From NCBI GenBank assembly GCA_021827365.1, contig JAKAWK010000005.1, positions 1 to 38,935 on the forward strand: a DNA stretch of 38,935 nucleotides, in the 5' to 3' direction. The stretch is from Nitrospirota bacterium (GTDB lineage Bacteria > Nitrospirota > Leptospirillia > Leptospirillales > Leptospirillaceae). Shown piece by piece: positions 1 to 9,285 of this stretch. Positions within the stretch are counted from its first letter, which is position 1. Each line of letters opens with the position of its first letter. Position numbers and translations under genes: made by a program. Under the pieces are notes generated by a model. The model was not told where the DNA came from. It made no database searches and saw only the letters and a program-made list of their open reading frames with translations.

Positions 1-2862
1 GTTCAGCAACCGGATGTTTACGCCGAAGCGTCCCGAAGCGATCTGCTGTCCGCGGCTCTTCGGGTATTTTCCGAGCATGTCCTGGATCTCCCCGCCCTCC
101 CCGTTTAAGGAGAGGATGCCGAGCTGTTCGGAGGCTTCGGCATAGGCCCGGTAGGCAACCTCGCCCTGGGAGCCGAAGGACATGGAGCTGATAATGAAAG
201 GATAGGTCTGGTCGAGAACGGAGACGTCGACCCGGTCCGGAGGAATGGCTGTTCCGTGGGGAACGAGGTCGAGGAGATGGCGGATGGAAATGGGATTCTC
301 CGCCTCGATCGCCGAAAGCTTTTCCTGATATTTGGAATAGGGCTCGTTGGAGTTGGCCACGTCGAGGGCCAGCTTCCAGACCTTGGGATAAAGATGGAAG
401 ACCTTGGTCGGCTTGTCGGTCCTGGGAGCGTGAAAGAAGGGAGCCCGGGCCCGGGCCTCCCCCTCGATCCTGGACCACGAGAGCCCGGACTTTTCGCTGG
501 TGAAGAAGTTTGGAGTGGCGAAAAGCTCCGAGACATCCACAGAAAGTCCGATCGAGGACATGAGGCGTCCGTAGCCTCGCATTTCGTGAATTCCCATCGT
601 CGAAATGATCTTTTCGATCCCTTTCTGCATGGCAAGGACCGCCCGGTCCATGCGGGCCTCGGCCTCCGTTTCCGAAAAGGCGTCTGCGCCCTTCGGGGGA
701 ACCAGGACCGACTCGAGCATGAGGAAGGGGCACATGGCATCCGCCCCCATCGAGAAATAGAAGATGAGGTCGTGAAGGTTTCTGAGTGCCCCGCTATGGA
801 CGATGAGGGAGAGGGTCCGCCTGAGGTTGGGGGAGCCGGGGGCGACAGCGGCCCGGCGCAGGGCCCGGTCGACTGTCGCGACGGTCAGGGCCGGCTCGAC
901 CCAGTCCCGTCCCGGCCTTAATGCGGCGCTGTCGTCGATCACCAGGATTTCTGTTCCGTCCCTGGCCGCCTCGATCGCAGCCCTGCCAAGAGCCTCGAGC
1001 CGATCCCGGACATTGGCGCCCTCCTCCATCGTCGAATCCAGGACACGGATGGCTGAACGGGGAAAATACCGGGGCAGATCCTCAAGCAGATAGGTTCCGT
1101 GTTTTTTGGCCAGGGTACGGTAGGCCTCGACAGGGAGAGGAGGGGCTCCCGAAAGGTGTCCACCCAGGAGGATGGGAAGGGAGATGTCGAGTCCCTTGGG
1201 GACGCGGACTGAGGTTCCGAAGTAGGGCCGGGGACCGAGCACGATCCGGGGAGAAAAGTGTTCCATTTCCCTCTCCCGGTCGATGGCCGGATTGGTCACC
1301 ACCGCGACGCTCTCCTTGAAATAGTCCGGAATGTTCTGGCGTTCGGTGTTGAGAGAGGCCAGAGGGCCGTCGAATCCCAGGGATCCGACAGGATCCATTC
1401 CTATCGAGGCCATGCCGGAGAGGATGTCGAGATCCTCCGTGGCAAAACCGAAGGGATTCCAGAGGGTCTGGACAGGCCGGTCGAAGGTCGGTCCGTCATC
1501 TCCGAGGGCCAGAAATTCCCTGGCGGAAAGGTCACCCAGGTTCGTTTCGTGCTTCGTTTTGCTGATGGCCGGCCGAATTCTTTCGTTGAAACGCTCGAAG
1601 AGGGTATTCTGGATATCCGGATATCCCAGAAGGCGGACCCCGTCAGGGGAGAGCAGAACCGCCATCTTTTCCCCGGGTGAGAAAGGCTTGGGTTCGGAAA
1701 CCATCTGGTGGGCCCGGATGATTCCCCGTTCGGAGGAGAAATAGAGGGTGCTCTCCGTTTCGAAGGTCCAAAGGGGACGGAGTCCCAGGGCGTCGACGGA
1801 AAAGACCGCCTCGTTCCCGTAGCGGGCAATGATGGCCGCCGGTCCCTGGGCCAGGGGGCCGAGGAATCGCCGGTAGAGGAAATACATGGCCTTTCTTTCT
1901 TCGTCGAGGGCGGAAATGATATGGGTGACGGGAGGAAAAAGGATCTCCATGGCTTCGATCAGACTGAAGCCGAATTGGACCATGAGACCTTCAAGTGTCC
2001 GGTCGAGGTCCTGTGAGTCGCTGCCGCTGGCCACGGGCGGGATTCCGAGCATGGCCGATTCCCGTCGGAGCTTGTCGATGGTGTTGATCTCTCCGTTGTG
2101 GCCAAGAACCGAGAAGGGCTGGACGCGCTCCGTCACCGAGAGGGTGTTGGTCGAGTACCGGCTGTGGCCCAGGACGAGCGTTCCCTGGCACTGGGGGTCC
2201 TTGAAATCCAGGAAATAGTCGGAGAGGATGAAACTCGTGCCCTTGACCTTGTAAACGACAACCGTCGGGGAGAGGGAGGCGATATGGAGAATTCCGTCCC
2301 GTTCGAGACGGGTGCGGGCCTGGAAGGTGGCATGGAGAGGGTTGGCCCCGGCAGGGGAGAGGAGGGCCACCTGCCAGAAATGGGGCTGGTTGTCGGGAAA
2401 GGGGGTGACCCGCTTGGGCAGGGTCTGGCCCTTCCGGACCATCAGAACCTCGAATCCTTCCTCCCGGAAAATCTTTTTGATGAAGCCCGGCTCATTGTCC
2501 GGATGGTCGCCCCTCAGGTAGAGATGGCCGGCCACGAAGCGGGGATCCTCGACCAGGGATCCCTCGAGACCTTCCTTCTGGAGCCAGCGCCGCCAGAGTG
2601 GCTTTGGAATGTCCATCTGGATCCCGCAGCCGTCTCCCTCGTTCCGGATCTGTCCGGCTCGGTGCTCCATCTTCTGAAGCGCCTCGAGGGCTTCATGGAC
2701 CAGACGGTGCGATCCTCTTCCGGTCTTGGAGAGGACGGCGATGACCGCACAACTGTCCCTTTCCTGGTCGGAAAATGAGCCGGAGAGGCTGGGGATCATG
2801 TCTTGCGCTGTCTTGGCGGGAGAAGGCCGCGAGGAACTGTCGGGAGAAGATTCAGTTATCAT
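1..2862 (-). CDS. gltB: Glutamate synthase large subunit-like protein (GATase_2 + central domain + start of FMN-binding domain), 3'-truncated at window edge
   Basis: Minus strand is open from ATG at 2862 to position 1. Translation MITESSPDSS...RDSCAVIAVLSKTGRGSHRLVHEALEALQKMEHRAGQIRNEGDGCGIQMDIPK...GHSRYSTNTLSVTERVQPFSVLGHNGEINTIDKLR...SSMSFGSQGEVAYRAYAEASEQLGILSLNGEGGE matches GltB-type motifs. Absent from the ORF track because no stop lies inside the window. Confidence 0.9.
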   Translation of the reverse strand, partial: MITESSPDSSSRPSPAKTAQDMIPSLSGSFSDQERDSCAVIAVLSKTGRGSHRLVHEALEALQKMEHRAGQIRNEGDGCGIQMDIPKPLWRRWLQKEGLEGSLVEDPRFVAGHLYLRGDHPDNEPGFIKKIFREEGFEVLMVRKGQTLPKRVTPFPDNQPHFWQVALLSPAGANPLHATFQARTRLERDGILHIASLSPTVVVYKVKGTSFILSDYFLDFKDPQCQGTLVLGHSRYSTNTLSVTERVQPFSVLGHNGEINTIDKLRRESAMLGIPPVASGSDSQDLDRTLEGLMVQFGFSLIEAMEILFPPVTHIISALDEERKAMYFLYRRFLGPLAQGPAAIIARYGNEAVFSVDALGLRPLWTFETESTLYFSSERGIIRAHQMVSEPKPFSPGEKMAVLLSPDGVRLLGYPDIQNTLFERFNERIRPAISKTKHETNLGDLSAREFLALGDDGPTFDRPVQTLWNPFGFATEDLDILSGMASIGMDPVGSLGFDGPLASLNTERQNIPDYFKESVAVVTNPAIDREREMEHFSPRIVLGPRPYFGTSVRVPKGLDISLPILLGGHLSGAPPLPVEAYRTLAKKHGTYLLEDLPRYFPRSAIRVLDSTMEEGANVRDRLEALGRAAIEAARDGTEILVIDDSAALRPGRDWVEPALTVATVDRALRRAAVAPGSPNLRRTLSLIVHSGALRNLHDLIFYFSMGADAMCPFLMLESVLVPPKGADAFSETEAEARMDRAVLAMQKGIEKIISTMGIHEMRGYGRLMSSIGLSVDVSELFATPNFFTSEKSGLSWSRIEGEARARAPFFHAPRTDKPTKVFHLYPKVWKLALDVANSNEPYSKYQEKLSAIEAENPISIRHLLDLVPHGTAIPPDRVDVSVLDQTYPFIISSMSFGSQGEVAYRAYAEASEQLGILSLNGEGGEIQDMLGKYPKSRGQQIASGRFGVNIRLLN

Positions 2863-3057
2863 TTGTCAGACCTGGGATAAATGAAAAGTGGATGGACAGG
2901 AATATAGGGAAAAGATGATCAGGGCGCATGGTCTCTCAAGGGTCCCGGGACAGCAGGAAAAAAGGCCGGCAGGTCTCCGGGTTCGCAGATTAAAGAGTTT
3001 TATGAAGAGCCGAAGGAGGCTCTCTCAAAGAGACCTCTCGCTTCGGATTGTCCGGCA

Positions 3058-3087
3058 ATTATAACCGAGGTCTTTTTCCTGTCGCAA
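3058..3087 (-). promoter_or_regulatory. Candidate sigma70-type promoter directed toward gltB
   Basis: Minus strand TTGCGA-18 nt-TATAAT (plus strand ATTATA 3058-3063, TCGCAA 3082-3087). Implies a leader of about 190 nt. Confidence 0.45.
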
Positions 3088-3262
3088 CATTTTTGTGCGG
3101 CGGGAGCTTTCGCAAGGGACGGGGACCCGCCCCCCGGATGGCCGTGAGTTTGGACGGCCGTTTGTGAGATGATGGGAAATCCTTAAGGGTTTTGCGACGG
3201 ACTTCCCTGAGAGGAAAGTCCTGGACATCGACCCTTTCCTTTTCTTCTCCAGCACTTGGACC

Positions 3263-4141
3263 ATGACAGGAGGAAAAGCGCAAATGAGAGGGCTAAACAG
3301 AGAGGACCTGCTGGATTATCTGGAGCGGTGCCGCATGCCGGACGGCGGATACTGCTCCTTCCATGACCCCGAAAGCGGAGCCGGATTTTCAAATGTTGCG
3401 GATACCTGCTTCTGCCTTTCGGCCTTCCGACTTCTTGGGGGAGAGATTCCCGAACTTTCGAAAACCCGAAGTTTTATCCTCCAGGTGCTCTCGACCGACG
3501 GTTTACATCGCCAGTCTCCCTATCTTTCCTGGGCCTTGGAATCCAAGCTTCTCGCGGGACTGCCCCTTTCCGGAGAGGAGGGGCAACTTCTCCGAAAAGA
3601 GACGGTCCGCCTTCTTGCGGCCAAGGGATCCTGGATCGAACAGTCTGATCTTGTTGGCGAGATCGCCCGTCTCATGAACGTCCGCCTCCTGGCGGATCTT
3701 CCCCCAAATCAGGAGGAGATCGGACCCCTCTCGGCCCTGATCCGGGAATCTCCCGAACTTCCGACAATTCTTGAGCTTAGCGATCTTGCCCTGCTCTCGG
3801 GACTCCTTCCTGGAGGCCGCCGGGTCTCCAAGGCGGAGAGCCTCTACCGTCATCCCTCCCTTGGCTATGTTCTCGTTCCCGGATCCTCCCGGTCGGACCT
3901 TTTCATCTTGCTGGCCGGTCTACGATTGAGAGAGGAGCCCCTGGATTCCGGAGAGATCCTGCGCTTCCGGATTCGGGTGCTTTTCTGTCAGGGGCTTGGC
4001 GGAGGATTCGGGCCTGTCGGAGGGGCCCGTCCCACCCTCGAAGCCACCCGGGCGGCCCTTGAAATCCTTTCCCTTCTCTCCGATGAGTCTTTAGGGCAAA
4101 ACACAGGGTCAGGAATTGTCGGAAATGGAAAAAAGGCCTAG
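3263..4141 (+). CDS. Prenyltransferase beta-subunit / squalene-cyclase-fold (alpha/alpha toroid) repeat protein
   Basis: 292 aa; MPDGGYCSFHDPESGAGFSNVADTCFCLSAFRLLG and GLGGGFGPVGGARPTLEATRAALEILSLL resemble prenyltransferase/squalene oxidase repeats. Confidence 0.6.
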   Translation: MTGGKAQMRGLNREDLLDYLERCRMPDGGYCSFHDPESGAGFSNVADTCFCLSAFRLLGGEIPELSKTRSFILQVLSTDGLHRQSPYLSWALESKLLAGLPLSGEEGQLLRKETVRLLAAKGSWIEQSDLVGEIARLMNVRLLADLPPNQEEIGPLSALIRESPELPTILELSDLALLSGLLPGGRRVSKAESLYRHPSLGYVLVPGSSRSDLFILLAGLRLREEPLDSGEILRFRIRVLFCQGLGGGFGPVGGARPTLEATRAALEILSLLSDESLGQNTGSGIVGNGKKA

Positions 4142-4203
4142 GATAGATCTTCGTCCCACCCGGCCCGTTCAACGTTCTCAAAAGAAAGAAAAGGGGAGAG
4201 GAT

Positions 4204-4977
4204 TTGGGTGCAGAAGACTTCATGCCCCATCTTTTCAGAAAACAATTTCTCCTGAAATCGGACATATTTTCCGAATACCTCCTCAAGGTCCTGGCTTTTG
4301 AACGAATTCCGCTGGTCTTCCTCTTCGACAGCCACGTGCGGCTCATCTATTCCTCGATGGTCATCGAAGCCGACCGGCGGGAAAATCTCCTTCTCCTTGA
4401 CGCCCTCCACCCCGAGATGGGAAATGATCATCTGGTCTCGGGAAGTTCCGTCACATTTGCCGGGAAGGCCAAGGGGGTGGAGACCGGCTTCCGGGCCAGG
4501 ATCCGGGGGGGAACCACGGTAGCGGGACAACCGGCGGTCAGTCTTTTTTTTCCCCATGAAACCTACCATGCCCAGAGACGACAGGCGCTTCGGGTTCCGC
4601 TTTCCCCGACCACCCCTCCGGTGCGCCTCACGACACCTCACGGAGGACAGGAGTTTGTCAGGCCTGTGAATGTGGGGAGCGGCGGAATGCGGGTGCTCTT
4701 TCCCGAAAAAAACGAGAAGGGGGAACCCAACGACCTGTTCCGGGAAGGGGAGACGGTCCTTATCGAGAGCGCTGATCTGGGAGGTTTCCGTCTGCCGCCT
4801 CTTTCCGGGCGAATCATCTACCTCGAACATTCGGGCCGAGAGACGGGCACCGATCTCATGGCGATGGGAATTCTCTTCCTCGACTTTCCGAAGGAGTGCG
4901 AGGAGCCCCTCATCGACTTTGTCGCCCGGAAGGACCGGGAGAATCTGAAAAACCTCCGGAACGATCCCCGGGGATGA
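4204..4977 (+). CDS. PilZ-domain protein (YcgR-like)
   Basis: 257 aa; TTG start at 4204 or ATG at 4222. RRQALRV (RxxxR) followed by NVGSGGMRV, typical PilZ layout. Confidence 0.7.
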   Translation: MGAEDFMPHLFRKQFLLKSDIFSEYLLKVLAFERIPLVFLFDSHVRLIYSSMVIEADRRENLLLLDALHPEMGNDHLVSGSSVTFAGKAKGVETGFRARIRGGTTVAGQPAVSLFFPHETYHAQRRQALRVPLSPTTPPVRLTTPHGGQEFVRPVNVGSGGMRVLFPEKNEKGEPNDLFREGETVLIESADLGGFRLPPLSGRIIYLEHSGRETGTDLMAMGILFLDFPKECEEPLIDFVARKDRENLKNLRNDPRG

Positions 4978-4995
4978 CCGGAGTCTCTTTACGAG

Positions 4996-5024
4996 TCGCA
5001 ACCGGCGATTCCGTGGACTATAAT
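4996..5024 (+). promoter_or_regulatory. Candidate sigma70-type promoter for the 5075-10848 gene set
   Basis: Consensus -10 TATAAT at 5019-5024, weak -35 TCGCAA at 4996-5001, 17 nt spacer, about 50 nt upstream of the ATG at 5075. Confidence 0.45.
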
Positions 5025-5074
5025 GGAGTGACGGTCCGGCCTTCCATTCACCTCCCTCTGCAAGGACTCATGCC

Positions 5075-6052
5075 ATGGCCTCAAAAAAGGGCGTCGCCCT
5101 TGTCAAGACCAAGACGTTAAACGAAGGAAAGAACGGCCCTTCGCTCTTCCTGACGCTGACCTTCCGCGGAGACCGGAAGGAGGATCCTCCCGTTGACTAT
5201 CCGGCCCGTCTCTGGGAAAACGCGGGGGCGGTCGATCCGGCGATCAAGGTGGGAAGCCTGGTCATGGCCGAGGGCCAGCTTGTCCTTTACAATAACGAGC
5301 AGCAGATCCGTCTCTCCCGGATCGAACCCCTCAAGGCCTCGGAGGAGGAGATCGCCGCCTTCATCCCGAAAAGCCGGGTCGAAGCCTCCTCGGGCATGGC
5401 CCGTCTTCGGGAGTTTATGGACTCCCTGGCCGATCCCCAGCTGCGCGCCTTTGGTCTTGAAATCCTTGCGGACCCGGAGGTGGCCCAGCTTTTCCCCCGG
5501 GCCCCGGCGGCCAAGCGGAATCATCATGCCATGGTGGGCGGGCTTCTCGAACACACCCTCGAGATCATGGCGATGGGTGACGCTGTCGCTCCGATCCTTT
5601 CCCTTAACAGGGACCTGCTTCTTCTTGGCCTTTTTCTCCACGATATTGGAAAATGCTGGGAAATTTCACCATCCGCCGGGTTTTCCTACACCGATGAAGG
5701 GCGTCTGGTCGGTCACATGGCCCTGGGAGTCGAAAAATGCACCCAGGTCGCCCGCCGGCTCCCCGAATTTCCCGAACGTTATCTTCGCCTCCTTCACCAT
5801 TTCATCCTGGCCCATCACGGGGAACTCGAATACGGCTCGCCTCTCCTGCCTGCCACTCCGGAGGCCATGGCCGTCCACATGCTCGACAATCTCTCGGGGC
5901 AGGTCTTCGCCATGCGCCAAGTCTCCGCCGGTCCTGATGGATGGGGATACGAAAAGAACCGGGGGGCTTTCATCTACAAGGAAGGCTCCGACCTTTCTCG
6001 ACTTGACCATACCCCCCTGGGGAAGGGGATCCGTAAGGTTTTCGGTCCGTGA
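5075..6052 (+). CDS. HD-domain 3'-5' exoribonuclease, YhaM-like, with N-terminal OB-fold-like region
   Basis: 325 aa; SLFLTLTFRG...KVGSLVMAEGQLVLYNNEQQIRLSRIEPL, then HHAMVGGLLEHTLEIM...LLLGLFLHDIGKCWEIS...GHMALG...LLHHFILAHHGELEYGSPLLPATPEAMAVHMLDNLSG. Confidence 0.85.
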   Translation: MASKKGVALVKTKTLNEGKNGPSLFLTLTFRGDRKEDPPVDYPARLWENAGAVDPAIKVGSLVMAEGQLVLYNNEQQIRLSRIEPLKASEEEIAAFIPKSRVEASSGMARLREFMDSLADPQLRAFGLEILADPEVAQLFPRAPAAKRNHHAMVGGLLEHTLEIMAMGDAVAPILSLNRDLLLLGLFLHDIGKCWEISPSAGFSYTDEGRLVGHMALGVEKCTQVARRLPEFPERYLRLLHHFILAHHGELEYGSPLLPATPEAMAVHMLDNLSGQVFAMRQVSAGPDGWGYEKNRGAFIYKEGSDLSRLDHTPLGKGIRKVFGP

Positions 6053-8868
6053 GCCCTCCCAAAGTCTCTTCCGCCTTTCTCTCCGACCTCCGCTCTCTTC
6101 TGGGGTCTGACCGTGTCCTGGCAGACGAGTCGCACAGGAAAGCCTATTCCTACGATGCGGGGATCCACAGAATCTGGCCGGCGGCGGTGGTCCTTCCGGA
6201 AACGGCCGAAGAGCTCTCGAAGATCGTGGCCTTCTCCCGGCGGACGGGGGTTCCCCTGACGCCTCGTTCGGCGGGGACCAACCTGACCGGAGCGGCGATC
6301 GGCCCGGGGATCGTGGTCGGAATGACCCGTATGAACCGGATCGATCTCTCCTGCCTGGAGGAGGGTGTGGTCCGCGTCGGTCCGGGGGTCATTCTCAAGG
6401 AGCTTTCCGACCGTCTGGCACGCCTGGGACATTTCTTTCCCCCCGACCCCTCCTCGGCCCAGGCCTGCCAGATCGGGGGGATGATCGGAACGAATGCCGC
6501 CGGGGCCCATGCCCTCAAGTACGGAGCCATGAAGGACAATGTCCGGGCCCTCTCCTTTCTGGATGACAGGGGGAATCTTCATCCTCTCGCCACCGTCTCC
6601 TACGGATCCTGGGAGGAGCTTCCGAACCGGGTTCCCGTCCGGGGATTCCAGGACCTCCTTCGCCGTCTCCCCGCCTGGAGCCCTCTTCTGATTTCCCGGA
6701 TGCCCCACGTCTCCAAGAACTCCTCCGGATACAATCTCTTCGATCTGGCGGTGGCCTTCGAGAGAGGCAGAAGCCACCCGGAGACAGGGGTCTTCGATCC
6801 GGTACGCCTTGTCGTGGGATCGGAGGGGACGCTGGGCTTCGTGACGGAGGCGACCCTCGGGGTTTTGCCTCTTCCGAAGCGGCGGGTGACTCTCCTTGCC
6901 TACTTCCTGAGCCTGGGCGACCTCGGGGCGGCGGTGAGTGAGCTCCTGGATCTCTCTCCCTCGGCCCTCGAAATGATGGACCGGGCCACACTGGATCTGA
7001 TCGGACGCTCCCGGTTCGGAATTCCGGAGGAGGCGGACTCCCTTCTACTGGTCGAATTCGATTCGGAGCCCCAGGAGGACTTGATCTCCGCCTCCCGGAC
7101 TCTTCTTGCCCGCTATCCCTCTCCCGCCCCTCTTCAGGTGGCCGTGGATCCGGAGCACCAGAAGATTCTCTGGAAGGCCCGCCATTCCCTCTTTCCCACC
7201 CTTTACCGCTATGACGGAATCCGCCGGCCCATCAACTTTGCCGACGATGTGGCCGTTCCTGTCAGGCGCCTTCCGGAGCTTTTGGCCTTTCTGCGGGATT
7301 TCTTCCGGGAGGAGAGGATTCCGGTGGCGGTCTACGGCCATATCGGAAACGGAAACGCGCACATCAATCCCCTGATGAATGTCCGGGAGGAAGGAACCCC
7401 CGAGCGCCTCCTCCATATCAGTCAGACCATCCATCGCGAGGCGATTGCGCGCTTTCAGGGGGTCCCCTGCGGAGAGCACGGGGAGGGGAGGGTCCGGGCT
7501 GAGTTTTTGCCGATGGTTTACGGGGAGGAGATCTACGGAATGTTCCGGGAGGTCAAGCATGCCTTCGATCCGGAGGGAATCCTGAACCCGGGGGTCAAGA
7601 TCTCGACGGCTTCCTTTCTCGACGATCTCGATCTCGAACGTGTGGCCCGGCCCTGCGCCACCTGCGGAAAATGCAATACCGTCTGTCCCCCCTTCGATGT
7701 CCTTCGGGAGGAGACCTCCGGTGCCCGGGGCTGGTACCAGATCCTGTCCGATCCCTCTCTGGGACCGCCCCCGGACAGTCTCCTCGATGCCTGCCTGAAC
7801 TGCAAGTCCTGCCGCGCCACCTGTCCGGCAGGCGTGGACGTCTCCCGGGTCATTCTCGACGCCCGGGCGAAGAGGGGTGGAGATCCTGTCTCCCGCCGCC
7901 TCTTCCGGGCCCTCATCGACGGTCGGCTCGACCGGCTGGTTCCTCTTCTCGGCCAGACCCAGGGGCTCTGGGACCGCCTCTTCTTCCGGAGCCTTCTCGA
8001 AGGACTCTCCCGGAGGCTTCTCAAAAGGGTGGCTCCGACCGCCTTCATCCCCCGGACGCTTCGGCTTCCCGTCATCCGGAAGAAGACGCTTCGGGAGAGA
8101 TTTTTCTCCCTCACCTCCGAAGGGGGGCGGACCGGGGACCTGGCCTACTTCCACGGCTGCGCCGCCCGGTATTTTGACGACGGAATCGGGGAGGCTGTCA
8201 TTGCCCTTCTCATGCGATCACCCCGAACCCTGGTCCTTCCTCCCCAGACCTGCTCGGGGACCCCTATTGAAACCTACGGCCATGCCGACCTGGTTCGGGA
8301 GGCGGCCCGGAAAAACCTCGACACCCTTTCCGGCTATCCGGTCATCGTGACCGGATGCGCCTCCTGCACGCTGGCCCTCAAAGACATGCCGGAGCTCTTT
8401 GCCGAGGGATCATCCGAACGGGAGAAGGCCCTGATCCTCTCCTCCCGGGTCCGCCACATCTCCGAGTACATGTTGTCGGAGGAGATGGAGCCGGTTCTTT
8501 CTGAAATCTCCGAAAAAACACGGACGCATCCCCTGGCCGAAGGGATCACCTATCATGAATCCTGCCATCTCCGGGCGGCGGGGGTGACCGAAGCCCCCCA
8601 TCGTCTGATCCGGCAGATCTTTGGTCGGGATTTCCATACCATGGCCGACGAGGACCGCTGTGCTGGAGGAGCCGGATCCTATCTTGTCAAGAATCCGGAA
8701 CTTTCCGGACGCATCTTTGAACGAAAGCGGGCGGCGGTTGCCTCCTCCGGGGCCAGAACGGTGACCACCGGGTGCCCTGCCTGCCAGATGAAGCTTCAGG
8801 ACGGGCTCGGAGCGGAGGCCGACGTGGCCCATATGGCCATTCTTATGGCCCGGGCTCTCGATCACTGA
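6049..8868 (+). CDS. FAD-binding oxidoreductase fused to 4Fe-4S and two CCG domains (D-lactate/glycolate dehydrogenase-like)
   Basis: 939 aa, GTG start overlapping the previous stop. VVLPETAEELSKIVAFSRRTGVPLTPRSAGTNLTGAAIG (FAD_binding_4); CATCGKCNTVCPPFD and CLNCKSCRATCPAGVD (4Fe-4S); YHESCHLR and TTGCPACQMKL (CCG domain). Confidence 0.88.
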   Translation: MSPPKVSSAFLSDLRSLLGSDRVLADESHRKAYSYDAGIHRIWPAAVVLPETAEELSKIVAFSRRTGVPLTPRSAGTNLTGAAIGPGIVVGMTRMNRIDLSCLEEGVVRVGPGVILKELSDRLARLGHFFPPDPSSAQACQIGGMIGTNAAGAHALKYGAMKDNVRALSFLDDRGNLHPLATVSYGSWEELPNRVPVRGFQDLLRRLPAWSPLLISRMPHVSKNSSGYNLFDLAVAFERGRSHPETGVFDPVRLVVGSEGTLGFVTEATLGVLPLPKRRVTLLAYFLSLGDLGAAVSELLDLSPSALEMMDRATLDLIGRSRFGIPEEADSLLLVEFDSEPQEDLISASRTLLARYPSPAPLQVAVDPEHQKILWKARHSLFPTLYRYDGIRRPINFADDVAVPVRRLPELLAFLRDFFREERIPVAVYGHIGNGNAHINPLMNVREEGTPERLLHISQTIHREAIARFQGVPCGEHGEGRVRAEFLPMVYGEEIYGMFREVKHAFDPEGILNPGVKISTASFLDDLDLERVARPCATCGKCNTVCPPFDVLREETSGARGWYQILSDPSLGPPPDSLLDACLNCKSCRATCPAGVDVSRVILDARAKRGGDPVSRRLFRALIDGRLDRLVPLLGQTQGLWDRLFFRSLLEGLSRRLLKRVAPTAFIPRTLRLPVIRKKTLRERFFSLTSEGGRTGDLAYFHGCAARYFDDGIGEAVIALLMRSPRTLVLPPQTCSGTPIETYGHADLVREAARKNLDTLSGYPVIVTGCASCTLALKDMPELFAEGSSEREKALILSSRVRHISEYMLSEEMEPVLSEISEKTRTHPLAEGITYHESCHLRAAGVTEAPHRLIRQIFGRDFHTMADEDRCAGGAGSYLVKNPELSGRIFERKRAAVASSGARTVTTGCPACQMKLQDGLGAEADVAHMAILMARALDH

Positions 8869-8889
8869 CATTTTTTCGAAAGGACGGTC

Positions 8890-9249
8890 ATGGCAAAGAG
8901 GTTGCGCTTCGAATGGCAGTATCCGGCGGATTTCCAGCATCATCCGGTCTCGGGGATCTACGGGGGTGTTCTTCCCTCCGGGGATTTGGTCATGGAGTTC
9001 TTTCTCGAACGGATGCCCCCGCCGGAATACGAGGTCCGGGAAATTTCCCCCGAGCTTCCGACGGGAAAACCGGTGGAGTTTGCCGAGCAAAAGGTTGTCC
9101 GCCTCGTCCAGTGCGGCATGGTGGCCAATCTCCAGACCGCCCGCTCCTTTCACGAATGGCTAGGTCACACCCTCCGGCAGATTGACGAGGCCCGGGCCGG
9201 TAGCACCCCGCGCGACGAGAAGAAGGGAGGGCCGGGCGGATACCTCTGA
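8890..9249 (+). CDS. Conserved-looking small protein of unknown function
   Basis: 119 aa ORF, 21 nt after the oxidoreductase and 36 nt before the helicase. MAKRLRFEWQYPADFQHHPVSGIYGGVLPSGDLVMEFFLER... Family not recognised with confidence. Confidence 0.7.
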   Translation: MAKRLRFEWQYPADFQHHPVSGIYGGVLPSGDLVMEFFLERMPPPEYEVREISPELPTGKPVEFAEQKVVRLVQCGMVANLQTARSFHEWLGHTLRQIDEARAGSTPRDEKKGGPGGYL

Positions 9250-9285
9250 TCTCCCGAGTCCGGGGGGAGGGGGATTTCGCGCATC

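Noticed and set aside
4541-4558. 18-nt exact repeat GTCTTTTTTTTCCCCATG, also at 12881-12898
   Set aside because: Both copies lie in coding sequence and encode the same LFFPH pentapeptide in unrelated proteins (PilZ protein and BamA signal region); probably coincidence.
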